From Planctomycetota bacterium (GTDB lineage: Bacteria; Planctomycetota; Planctomycetia; Pirellulales; Thermoguttaceae), in contig JAJYGU010000431.1 in NCBI GenBank assembly GCA_021784975.1, forward strand, positions 1 through 15,307: 15,307 bases of DNA, in the 5' to 3' direction. The notes under the pieces were generated by a model. It did no database searches and was not told the DNA's origin. It worked only from the letters and a program-made list of their open reading frames with translations. The position numbers and the translations under genes were made by a program. This document shows positions 6,258 through 13,110 of the stretch, in pieces (the stretch's first letter is position 1; every line of letters starts with the position of its first letter).

Positions 6258-8123
6258 CTAATGTTTCCCGATGCAAAACAGGTGCTTGGCGCCGCGAAGG
6301 TAGATGCGGCCGTCTTGAAAGGCCGGGCTGCTGACGCACTCTTCGCCCAGCTCGCACTGGCCGATCGGCTTGCACTTCTGGCGGCCCGGCTCGACCACGT
6401 AGGCCTTGCCCTCCTTGCTCTGCAAATACAAGCGGTTGCCGGCCAGGCCGGGCGAGGAGCAGAACTGGCCGTCGAAGTCCTGGGACCAGAGCACGCCCCC
6501 CTTGGCCGCGTCGTAGCAGGTCAGCGTGCCGAACGAGGCCAGCAGGAACACGTAGTCCTTGGTGGCCAAGGGGCTGGAGGTGTCGGGCATGCCGTCTTCG
6601 CCCTTCCAGGCGATGTGCGTGGCGGTCACGTCTCCCTTGCCGTCGACGCGAATCGCCGACAGGACCGAGTTGTCGTTGGCCACGAACACCTTGCCGTCGG
6701 CGTACACCGGCGAAGGGGCAATGTCGGTCCGCAGGCACTTGGCCCGCCATAGCTCGGCGCCGTCGGCGGGGCGATAGGCGATCACCCACGGGTCGGCCGA
6801 GGCGATGAGCTGGTCCTGGCCGGCGTAGCGAATCACGATCGGCGTCGACCAGGAATTGGGCACCGAGCGGACGGCCTGCCAGACCGGCTTGCCGGTGGCC
6901 GTATCAAAGGCCAACAGCTTCGACTTCGGCATCCGCGTCGAGCCTTGGTCGAACTGAACGAACAAGAGATTGCGGTATAGACACAACGAAGTGGCATAGC
7001 CGTAGGTGTTTTCCGGAATACCCAGGCTCTTGGACCAAGCCAGCTTGCCGGCCATGTCGAAGGCGGCCAGATCGCCGTTCGCGAAGATAGCGAATACTCG
7101 GCGGCCGTCGGTCGCGGTGGTGGAGGAGGCGTAGCCGGTGTCTTCGCCCACCCGCGGCGGTCGGGCCGTGCTCTGCGGCGTGCCGGGCACGGTCTGCTGC
7201 CAGAGGAGCTTGCCGCCGTCGGCATTGAAGCAGTAGACTTCGCGGCGCTGCCGCGTGGCCCCGGAGAGGAAGACCCGCTTGCCCCAGACCACCGGCGAGT
7301 TGTTGCCCGAAAGCGGAACGGCGGTCTTCCACAGGATATTCTTGCCCGATTTGGCATCCCAGATATCAGGAACATTTGCGTAGGCGGAGATGCCCAGGCC
7401 GTCGGGACCGCGGAACCGCGGCCACATCTTGTGGAATTCCTCGTCGCTAGGGGGCGGTTGGGACGCAGTTGATGTGCCAGGCACAGGAGCGCCTGACCTG
7501 CTGCCAGCCTGTAGGTCAGGCACGCCGTGCCTGACATCTGCGGCTTCTTTGGTCGATGATCGTGTCAGGTACGGGGTACCTGACCTACTGGAGTCGAAAA
7601 CCTCGGCCAGCGCTTTCTGGTCGTGATACAACTCCGATCGGATGGTGAGGCTCAGCACGGCGGCAACCGCCACCAGGACCAGGCAGACCCCGACTACCGC
7701 CCAACGAGCGATCGAAGTCCAGCGGGCCTCGACATCTTGCGGCGCGGAGCCAACAACCGGGGCAGGCAACTGCCGGCGGAGCGTGGCCGCGATCTTGAGC
7801 CCCAAGAGGAAGACCACCGTGGCGGCCAACAGAATCACGCATCCGATGGCGGCAAACGCCCGCTGGCGAAAATACTCGCGGCGCAACTGCAGGTCTGACT
7901 CGCGAATCTGCGTTTTCAGGGCCTCGTTGGTGGGTTGCTGATCCAATGCCAGCTTGAGCATGTTGAAGGCGGGATCTTCGAGCGGGTCCTTGGTGGTCCG
8001 CCGGCTATAGTCGTACAACAAGAGCGCGGCGGCAACGAGGATGACCATGCCCGCGACGGCGGCGGTCCGCGTGGCCAGGCGATACACAGTTGGGTTCGGT
8101 TGATCTGGAGGTGTGTTGGTCAT
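6258..8123 (-). CDS. Membrane-anchored PQQ-like beta-propeller protein (621 aa)
   Basis: The ATG at 8123 follows the upstream stop by 12 nt with a weak GAGAG ribosome binding site. Three membrane segments lie at about 20-37, 91-110 and 141-160, with a charged helical stretch (about 62-90) between the first two. Residues 179-220 are encoded by three family-1 repeat units. The propeller then begins with MWPRFRGPDGLGIS (233-246), a motif common in planctomycete PQQ-like/BamB-like proteins, and continues with blades such as CFNADGGKLLW, AFDMAGKLAW, AFDTATGKPVW and CYDAAKGGVLW to a C-terminal blade. The final residues (HLFCIGKH) close the propeller. It lies between the membrane Fe-S protein and the diaphorase in the same transcription unit. 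A binding or scaffolding role outside the cytoplasm is inferred; no catalytic residues are recognised. Confidence 0.85.
   Translation of the reverse strand: MTNTPPDQPNPTVYRLATRTAAVAGMVILVAAALLLYDYSRRTTKDPLEDPAFNMLKLALDQQPTNEALKTQIRESDLQLRREYFRQRAFAAIGCVILLAATVVFLLGLKIAATLRRQLPAPVVGSAPQDVEARWTSIARWAVVGVCLVLVAVAAVLSLTIRSELYHDQKALAEVFDSSRSGTPYLTRSSTKEAADVRHGVPDLQAGSRSGAPVPGTSTASQPPPSDEEFHKMWPRFRGPDGLGISAYANVPDIWDAKSGKNILWKTAVPLSGNNSPVVWGKRVFLSGATRQRREVYCFNADGGKLLWQQTVPGTPQSTARPPRVGEDTGYASSTTATDGRRVFAIFANGDLAAFDMAGKLAWSKSLGIPENTYGYATSLCLYRNLLFVQFDQGSTRMPKSKLLAFDTATGKPVWQAVRSVPNSWSTPIVIRYAGQDQLIASADPWVIAYRPADGAELWRAKCLRTDIAPSPVYADGKVFVANDNSVLSAIRVDGKGDVTATHIAWKGEDGMPDTSSPLATKDYVFLLASFGTLTCYDAAKGGVLWSQDFDGQFCSSPGLAGNRLYLQSKEGKAYVVEPGRQKCKPIGQCELGEECVSSPAFQDGRIYLRGAKHLFCIGKH
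7474..7500. repeat. Single family-1 palindrome in the 621-aa propeller gene
   Basis: GTGCCAGGCAC and GCGCCTGACCTG flank a short centre. It is an imperfect member of the GTCAGGCAC/GTGCCTGAC family, 10 bp from the 78-bp composite element at 7511-7588, and encodes part of residues 207-217. Confidence 0.65.
7511..7588 (-). mobile_element. 78-bp composite palindromic element, copy A (REPIN/BIME-like)
   Basis: Two family-1 palindromes in inverted arrangement (GTAGGTCAGGCAC...CTGACAT and GTGTCAGGTAC...CTGACCTAC) flank a spacer. Its reverse complement aligns without gaps with 9488-9565 over all 78 bp and is identical at about 67 positions, spacer included. A conserved spacer means the whole unit, not just one palindrome, was copied. 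Its length is a multiple of three, and it stays open in the propeller gene (about residues 179-204). Confidence 0.75.
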
Positions 8124-8135
8124 GGTCTCTCGCGG

Positions 8136-9653
8136 CTAAGGGGACAGGTCCATTTTTCGGCCGGCGGCTTGCTCTGCGGGCAGTGAGTTCTCGCCGAATA
8201 GTGGACCAGTCCCCGGGACTTCCTGGATCCAACCTTGTTTGGCCTGTTCGACCGGGCAGTACCAGAAGCAGCGGCCGCACGACACGCAGCCGGAGCGGTC
8301 CGGCTGATAGTCGTTCCGCTGGCGGCGGATGGAAAGGTGAATCAGCTTCGCCGCGACCACCAAGCCGACCCAGGCCCCGAACCATCCGCCGGCGGTACGG
8401 AACATGGCGCTCAAGGCCAAGGCCTGGCGATACAGGTCGGCCGGAGCACGGCCGGTGTTGCGGAAGGCGTCGCTGGCGTCGATCGTGCCTTGCACCCGTC
8501 CGGTCTGTTCCTGGCGGATGCGGTCGGCCAGGCGGATGGTGGGATGCAACTCGGAGAGCGGCACTTCCAGCCGTGTGCCCAGCCAGAATCCCAGCGCGAT
8601 CCACAGCGGGGCGAGTCCAATCAACACCGCCAACCGGCGGCGACCGCGGCGGCGCTCGGTAACGGCCGTAGCGACCGTCGGCTCGCGGATGGCCCCATAG
8701 GGACAAACGTCCTCGCAGAGCCGGCAACGGATGCACTCGTCGGGCGGGATTTTGACGTGCCACTTCGAGAACCGCGAGACCAGACGCAACAGCGCGCCGT
8801 ACGGGCAAAGGTAGCGGCAGTACGGCCGGCCGATAAAAGCCCCTACCACCAGAAAGCAGGCTCCGAAGATCAGCATGTTCGCACTGGCCGCCAGGCGAAA
8901 GAAACCCACGAACGGATCGTAGCGGCAAATCAGAAACGCCGTGCCGGTGGCCGAAAACAGCACGCCCAGCCCCAAGTAGACATAGGAGAGCAGGCCCAGC
9001 GAGTGGTCCACCCACGCCGGGACCTTCACCGGCCAAAGGGCCACCAGCTCTTGTACCGCGCCGAGCGGACAGACCGAGGCGCAAAACGTCCGCCCGAAGA
9101 AGAGCGTAAATAGGATCGGCAGGGCGAAGAACGCCGCCACCGCCCAGGGCACGGCGTACGCCCGATCGAAAATCGCCAGCGTAACGTTTTGGATCGACCC
9201 GACCGGGCAGATACAGCCGTGGCGAATGAACCCGAACCAGACTAGCGAAGCGATCGTGAGCAAGAAAAGCCCCCGCCGCGAACGCCGCCGGATGGCCAGG
9301 TAGGACGCCAGCGCCAGGGCCAGGGCGAGCAGGGCGACGTCGACGTAAGGATTGGCCGCGAACTGCGGCGGAGGAACTGTGGTGACCGGCAATTGATGGT
9401 TGGAAAAATCCGGCGGCGGGAAACGTTCGACCGCCAAGGCCGGGAGGGACAGAAGCGTCCACAGGGCCAAGAGCGCGATCGCGATCCGTAGGTCAAGCAC
9501 CCCGTGCCTGACACGATTGTGGACCGACGGAGCCGCCGATGTCAGGCACGGAGTGCCTGACCTACGGCGTGGCCCACCGCGGCACACCCTCACCCTAGCC
9601 TTCTCCCGACCAACCTTCGGTCGGTGCCCGGAGAGGGGACACGGACGACTCAT
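8136..9653 (-). CDS. Polytopic NapH/NosR-like [4Fe-4S] membrane protein (505 aa)
   Basis: The ATG at 9653 overlaps the upstream TGA (ATGA, 9650-9653). Membrane segments are at roughly 57-74, 103-120, 128-143, 170-187, 219-242, 259-273, 341-357 and 425-440. Cysteine motifs: CICP (147-150), CASVCP (191-196), CRYLCP (279-284) and two ferredoxin sites, C307/310/313/317 and C456/459/462/466. Paired CxxxCP motifs in membrane helices followed by ferredoxin motifs are typical of NapH, NosR C-terminal and related quinol or electron-transfer proteins. It probably moves electrons between the cytoplasmic Fe-S/flavin proteins, the quinone pool and the exported ferredoxin encoded just upstream. The first ~55 residues come from two repeat elements and the last ~27 from a third, so both ends are repeat-built. 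A GTG at 9500 (454 aa) is an alternative start placed just before the first helix. Confidence 0.8.
   Translation of the reverse strand: MSRPCPLSGHRPKVGREKARVRVCRGGPRRRSGTPCLTSAAPSVHNRVRHGVLDLRIAIALLALWTLLSLPALAVERFPPPDFSNHQLPVTTVPPPQFAANPYVDVALLALALALASYLAIRRRSRRGLFLLTIASLVWFGFIRHGCICPVGSIQNVTLAIFDRAYAVPWAVAAFFALPILFTLFFGRTFCASVCPLGAVQELVALWPVKVPAWVDHSLGLLSYVYLGLGVLFSATGTAFLICRYDPFVGFFRLAASANMLIFGACFLVVGAFIGRPYCRYLCPYGALLRLVSRFSKWHVKIPPDECIRCRLCEDVCPYGAIREPTVATAVTERRRGRRRLAVLIGLAPLWIALGFWLGTRLEVPLSELHPTIRLADRIRQEQTGRVQGTIDASDAFRNTGRAPADLYRQALALSAMFRTAGGWFGAWVGLVVAAKLIHLSIRRQRNDYQPDRSGCVSCGRCFWYCPVEQAKQGWIQEVPGTGPLFGENSLPAEQAAGRKMDLSP
8140..8214. repeat. Family-3 palindrome at the 3' end of the membrane Fe-S gene
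   Basis: GGGGACAGGTCCA (8140-8152) and TGGACCAGTCCCC (8202-8214) are inverted repeats matching at 12 of 13 positions. The element encodes the C-terminal residues of the membrane protein and stops 1 bp short of its stop codon (8136-8138). Confidence 0.75.
9488..9565 (+). mobile_element. 78-bp composite palindromic element, copy B (REPIN/BIME-like)
   Basis: GTAGGTCAAGCACCCCGTGC...CTGACAC, a spacer containing GATTGTGGACCG and AGCCGCCGAT, then GTCAGGCACGGAGTGCCTGA and CCTAC. It matches copy A at 7511-7588 in the opposite orientation at about 67 of 78 positions. It encodes about residues 30-55 of the membrane Fe-S protein, just before the first hydrophobic helix. Confidence 0.75.
9586..9640. repeat. 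Family-2 repeat at the 5' end of the membrane Fe-S gene
   Basis: ACCCTCACCCTAGCCTTCTC, then the hairpin CCGACC/GGTCGG around AACCTTC, then CCCGGAGAGGGGAC. It encodes residues ~5-23 of the membrane protein and lies 11 bp inside its start codon. Confidence 0.75.
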
Positions 9654-10231
9654 CCCTTGGCCTCCCGCAGCTTCAAGAGGTAGGGCTGATCGGCCGGCAC
9701 GCGGCGATAGGCCTGCGAGGGGCAAGCGATGGCGATCGAGCACTCGTTGCAGTGCTGGCAGCGGTCGTGGCGGACCTGCAAGAACAGCGAACCGTTGCCG
9801 AAGGTATTGCAGCCCTTGACGCACTTGCCGCAGCCGATGCACAGCCGCTCGTCAATCGTGTACTCGAAGTAGGGGTCTTCGACGAAGGTGCGGCGGATGG
9901 CCCCGGTCGGGCAAAGCTGGTTCTCCGCCCCGGAATTGAGCGCGATCGGCTCCGGGTGGAAGTAGCCGGTGCACAGGTCGCAATAGCCGCACATGCCGAA
10001 GCTGTGCGTACACTTCACGGCCGATTCGTCCAACACGCAGTGGGTGGCGCAGTTGCCGCAGGCGATGCACTTGCTGGGATCGATCTGCCAGACCCACGGG
10101 CGGCCCTCTCCCTTGCGGACGGTCAGTCCGGCTACCGCCCCGCCGATCCCCAAGGCCCCAGCCACCCGCAAAGCGTTGCCCACAAAGGCCCGCCGGTGCA
10201 TGATCCTCTTAATGTCCTGCTGGTGGCTCAT
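9650..10231 (-). CDS. Tat-exported multi-cluster [4Fe-4S] ferredoxin-like protein (193 aa)
   Basis: The start at 10231 overlaps the upstream TGA (ATGA, 10228-10231). The N-terminus carries a twin-arginine signal (MHRRAFVGNALRVAGALG, residues 11-28, followed by a small-residue hydrophobic stretch to about 36), which predicts export of the folded, cluster-loaded protein. Cysteines are arranged as C55/58/61/65, then C74, C81, C84, C87 and C107 followed by PTGAI, then C131/134/137/141, and C158/161/164/170. This is enough for about four [4Fe-4S] clusters, resembling NapG- or HybA/DmsB-type electron-transfer subunits. It ends in an ATGA overlap with the membrane Fe-S protein, the same pairing as NapG with NapH. 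A periplasmic electron carrier docking on that protein is the likely role. Its redox partner enzyme is not in the window. Confidence 0.85.
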   Translation of the reverse strand: MSHQQDIKRIMHRRAFVGNALRVAGALGIGGAVAGLTVRKGEGRPWVWQIDPSKCIACGNCATHCVLDESAVKCTHSFGMCGYCDLCTGYFHPEPIALNSGAENQLCPTGAIRRTFVEDPYFEYTIDERLCIGCGKCVKGCNTFGNGSLFLQVRHDRCQHCNECSIAIACPSQAYRRVPADQPYLLKLREAKG

Positions 10232-11397
10232 TTCTGATTCTCCACAAAAATCTTCACGCAGCGTGCGACCGGATCGAGCACCAAGATTCGCCCACGACTG
10301 TCGGCGGCCACGCTGACCGGATGGAGGCGAAGGTCTTCGCGGGTCTCGGTAGCTGCCGCGAGGTTGGGCGAGAGCGACTCTGGGCCAGCGACCACGCCTT
10401 CGAACGTGCCTTCCGCGCTGTAGACCTTGACTCGCGGGATTCCCTTCTCGGCGGTGACGATCCGCCCGTCCGGCAGCACGGCAAGGTGCGCCGGGTTGCA
10501 GCAGCCGCAAAAGCCCTCGATCCGCTCGCTCGGCTTTCCCCACGCAAGCTCCAGGTGGCCATCGAGCGTGAAGGCCTCAACGCGGTGGGCCCCGGGATTC
10601 GACACTCGCAGCAGCCCGTCGGGCCCCATGGCAATCGGGAAATACGGACTGGGAACGACGAACATGGGGCCTTGGCGCGACCCACTTCGCCGGCCAATCT
10701 GCCCGAGTGGCTTTCCATCCGGATTGAACTCCCAAACGACCTTCGCATGGGCATCGGCCACGAAGACCACTTTATCGGCACAAGCCACCGAAGTCAGGAT
10801 GCCGAGCTTGGACCAGGTTGCCAGATGGCTACCATCAGGCGCGAACGTCTCCACGTGGTCCCACATGCCGACGTAGATTCGGCCGGGAAAGGCGTGATCG
10901 GCGTTGCCGACGGTGAGGCTGTAAGGCTCGGAGTCAAGGGAGATGGTTTTTGTCGTCCCCTCTCCCTCCGGGAGAGGGTTAGGGTGAGGGGAATCTACGG
11001 CACGGCCTGCCTTCGTCGGTCCAGCCGCCCTCACCCCCGGCCCCTCTCCCAAAGGGCGAGGGGAGACTGACGTTCCGGTCCCCTCTCCGGGAAGGAGAGG
11101 GGAGTACACGTAGATTGCCTTGTCGCCAGCCACCAGGATTTGGTCGCCCAGGCCGATGGCGATGGCGCGAGGATCGCGCATGTCGATGGGCATTTCGGCG
11201 ACCAGGTGATAGTGAAACAGGGCGGGGTCGATCTTCTGGTATTTCTGTAGATCGTACTTGAAGCTGTCGGACAGTCCGCTGCCGTGCTCGCCCAGCCAGT
11301 CGATCCGCCATACGGCCACCGCACCGACGCCAATCGCCACCAGGACCACCGCCACGATGAGCACGCCAAGGTGCACTGGTTTTGCTTGAGCGGCCAT
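10228..11397 (-). CDS. Membrane-anchored NHL-repeat beta-propeller protein (389 aa)
   Basis: The ATG at 11397 begins 9 nt after the upstream stop. A single N-terminal membrane anchor lies at about residues 9-30. The rest is an NHL-type propeller: repeated units such as YSLTVGNADH, PRAIAIGLGDQILVAG, YFPIAMGPDGLLRVSNPGAHRVEAF, HLAVLPDGRIVTAEKGIPRV and HPVSVAADSRGRILVLD. A cysteine cluster GFCGCCNP (295-302) stands inside one blade. Residues about 99-148 are translated from two family-2 repeat elements inserted between blades (PLLPGEGTG, PHPNPLPEGEG). The gene overlaps the Tat ferredoxin gene by ATGA, so tight co-expression is expected. NHL domains usually bind proteins or ligands. I cannot name a substrate; a partner or docking role for the exported ferredoxin is inference. 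Confidence 0.8.
   Translation of the reverse strand: MAAQAKPVHLGVLIVAVVLVAIGVGAVAVWRIDWLGEHGSGLSDSFKYDLQKYQKIDPALFHYHLVAEMPIDMRDPRAIAIGLGDQILVAGDKAIYVYSPLLPGEGTGTSVSPRPLGEGPGVRAAGPTKAGRAVDSPHPNPLPEGEGTTKTISLDSEPYSLTVGNADHAFPGRIYVGMWDHVETFAPDGSHLATWSKLGILTSVACADKVVFVADAHAKVVWEFNPDGKPLGQIGRRSGSRQGPMFVVPSPYFPIAMGPDGLLRVSNPGAHRVEAFTLDGHLELAWGKPSERIEGFCGCCNPAHLAVLPDGRIVTAEKGIPRVKVYSAEGTFEGVVAGPESLSPNLAAATETREDLRLHPVSVAADSRGRILVLDPVARCVKIFVENQK
10957..10991. repeat. Family-2 repeat in the NHL gene, unit 1
   Basis: CCCCTCTCCCTCCGGGAGAG is followed by GGTTAGGGTGAGGGG. It is the reverse orientation of the unit at 2503-2571 and is translated in frame as PHPNPLPEGEG. Confidence 0.8.
11028..11104. repeat. 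Family-2 repeat in the NHL gene, unit 2
   Basis: CCCTCACCCCCGGCCCCTCT is followed by CCCAAAGGGCGAGGGG, and then by a second palindrome CCCCTCTCCGGGAAGGAGAG. It lies 36 bp from unit 1 in the opposite orientation, so the pair again forms an inverted doublet. Confidence 0.8.
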
Positions 11398-11406
11398 AAG
11401 GGATTC

Positions 11407-12810
11407 TCACTTTCGGGCGACATCCAGGCAGGCCATGTGCGTCAGGTCACGGAGGATCAGCCGGCCGCCGGCCATGGCCATCGGGCCCCAGGAATCGTTG
11501 CCGTCGATCACCTGGGCGCGGGCCAGCGGCCGGTAGCTTTTCGGGGATGCCTCGGCCAGGGTCAGCAGGCCGAAATCGTCCATCACATAGATCAGCCCGT
11601 CGGCCACCAGGTAAGGGCCGATGCCGAAGCGGTGTTGAGAGCCGCTGCTCCACCGGACGCGGCCCTTGAGGTCCAGGCAGACCAACTGCTTGTCTTTCTC
11701 GCGGACGCCGTAGATGTGGCCCTGGTAGAAGATCGGCGTGTGTTGGGTCGAGCCGAACACCGCCGGCCCAAGCCGAAACAGGGTCTTGGCGACGATCTTG
11801 CTCCCTTGCTTCTGCAATTGCAGCAGCATTGAGCCGCTGTTGTAGCCGCCGCATAGGAATATCCGTCCCTCGGGCAGAATCAGCGGCGAAGGGACGGTGG
11901 CGATGCTGATCTTCCAAGCGGTCGTGTCCCAGAGCAGCGAGCCGTCGTCGGCCGAGACGCCGGCCACGCCCCCTTTGCCGCAATAGACGAACATCCGCTT
12001 GCCGGCGAACTCCATGGGCATGATCGAGGAGTGGGTCATCGTCCAGCCGCGTGGATTGGGGCTCTTCCATGCTGCCTTGCCCGTCTTGCAGTCCAACGCG
12101 ACCAAGAGCGACGGGCCGCCGGGGGCCAGAATGGCCCGTTGGCGGTCGATCAGCGGACACTGGCCGGCGTACCACGGCGGCACGGTGGCCCCGAATTGCC
12201 GCACCAGGTCGATGAGCCAATAGCACTCGCCGGTGGCCGGATTGAGGCAGCAGACATCGCATTTAGGCCCCAGGGCCACCAGGTACTTGTCCGTCACCGC
12301 CGGCACGGTCCGCGACATGCCGTGGTTGCGCTTGACAACCACCGGATAGCTGAACCGCCAGATTTCCTGGCCGTCGGCCAGCGAAAAGCAGCGCACGGCG
12401 TCGGCGGCCCGTGGGCGGTCGTAGTCGAGCACGAAGACTCGGCCGGCCAGCACCGCCGCCCCAGCGTGCCCCTCGCCCAAGTCCAGCGACCACAGTTTGG
12501 GCGGCCCGCCGATGGGCCAACTGCGGGCCAAGGTGCATTCCGGAACCCCGATACCGTCAAATCGCTCGCCGCGAAAGCGGGGCCATGCGCCGGGCAGGTT
12601 GGCCGGTCGCCCGCCCAGCGAGGTCAAGGTCCCTTTCAGCGGCCTTGGCGGCCCGGTTGATTCGTCGGTGAGTTTGGGGCGATCCAAGCCGGGGACGCGG
12701 GCCTCCAGCGGGCCGACCATCGGCCCGACATGCGCCCAAAGCACCAGCGTAACCGCGCTGGCCAGCGCCAACGCCCCAGGGATCAAAATGCCGGCCAGCG
12801 GATTCTTCAT
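11407..12810 (-). CDS. Secreted or membrane-anchored PQQ-like beta-propeller protein (467 aa)
   Basis: The ATG at 12810 begins a signal peptide or signal anchor (MKNPLAG followed by a hydrophobic stretch to about residue 27). After a proline-rich linker the propeller starts at PRFRGERFDGIGV, the local version of the WPxFRGP motif. Blades include CFSLADGQEIWRF, CLNPATGECYWLI, ALDCKTGKAAWKS, GVSADDGSLLWDT and CLDLKGRVRWSS, and the chain ends with DLTHMACLDVARK. There is no three-helix region, which separates it from the two longer propellers in this window. It is the only propeller of the four without a translated palindromic repeat in its interior, apart from the plus-strand one. It lies between the Feo genes and the Fe-S genes on the same strand. 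An extracytoplasmic binding role is inferred. Confidence 0.85.
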   Translation of the reverse strand: MKNPLAGILIPGALALASAVTLVLWAHVGPMVGPLEARVPGLDRPKLTDESTGPPRPLKGTLTSLGGRPANLPGAWPRFRGERFDGIGVPECTLARSWPIGGPPKLWSLDLGEGHAGAAVLAGRVFVLDYDRPRAADAVRCFSLADGQEIWRFSYPVVVKRNHGMSRTVPAVTDKYLVALGPKCDVCCLNPATGECYWLIDLVRQFGATVPPWYAGQCPLIDRQRAILAPGGPSLLVALDCKTGKAAWKSPNPRGWTMTHSSIMPMEFAGKRMFVYCGKGGVAGVSADDGSLLWDTTAWKISIATVPSPLILPEGRIFLCGGYNSGSMLLQLQKQGSKIVAKTLFRLGPAVFGSTQHTPIFYQGHIYGVREKDKQLVCLDLKGRVRWSSGSQHRFGIGPYLVADGLIYVMDDFGLLTLAEASPKSYRPLARAQVIDGNDSWGPMAMAGGRLILRDLTHMACLDVARK

Positions 12811-12828
12811 ACGTTCCGATCATCGGGT

Positions 12829-12922
12829 GTCAGGCACAGAGGCCCGACCTACCGGCTACGCTTCTTGTCAGGCACGGGGTGCCTGACCTACCGGCTTGTC
12901 AGGCACGGGGGTGCCTGACCTG
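12829..12922. repeat. Three tandem family-1 palindromes between the Feo genes and the propeller gene
   Basis: Units are at 12829-12851 (imperfect), 12867-12891 (GTCAGGCACGGGGTGCCTGA) and 12898-12922 (GTCAGGCACGGGGGTGCCTG). They fill nearly all of the 57-bp gap after the Cys-rich protein and also encode its tail. The stop codon of that gene (12868-12870) lies in the second unit. As strong hairpins in RNA they could reduce read-through or stabilise the Feo message, which is inference. Confidence 0.85.
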
Positions 12923-13110
12923 CCGGTTGGCGGTGGGATGGTGACCAGGGGTGGTTCGGCCAGCTTGGCTGCACACTGCCCGCAGCAACTCGTCCCGCCG
13001 CAGCCCGGCAGTGCTGGGCGGCGAATGCGGCGTACCAAGCGGCCGGCGAGATAACCCACCGCTCCCATCAGGATACCCGCCGTGGCCCCGTCTTGCCAGG
13101 TGATGGTCAT
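12868..13110 (-). CDS. FeoB-associated Cys-rich small membrane protein (80 aa)
   Basis: The ATG at 13110 overlaps the FeoB stop codon (ATGA, 13107-13110). The protein has one membrane helix at about 9-24, a basic stretch (RLVRRIRR) and a cysteine group C37, C42, C43, C46 (GCGGTSCCGQC). Position, size and layout fit the FeoB_associated family of short Cys-rich membrane proteins encoded directly after FeoB, whose exact role is not settled (metal handling or complex assembly). Residues from about 63 to the end, and the stop codon itself, are encoded by family-1 repeat units, so the original C-terminus was probably different. Confidence 0.75.
   Translation of the reverse strand: MTITWQDGATAGILMGAVGYLAGRLVRRIRRPALPGCGGTSCCGQCAAKLAEPPLVTIPPPTGRSGTPVPDKPVGQAPRA

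Noticed and set aside
8005..9462. 485-codon minus-strand frame overlapping the membrane Fe-S gene
   Set aside because: The alternative frame lacks the CxxxCP and ferredoxin motifs and has the low-information composition of a frame shadow.
12829..12922. CRISPR array
   Set aside because: Units are palindromic, spaced 6-15 bp apart, few in number and scattered in genes; there are no uniform unique spacers and no cas genes.
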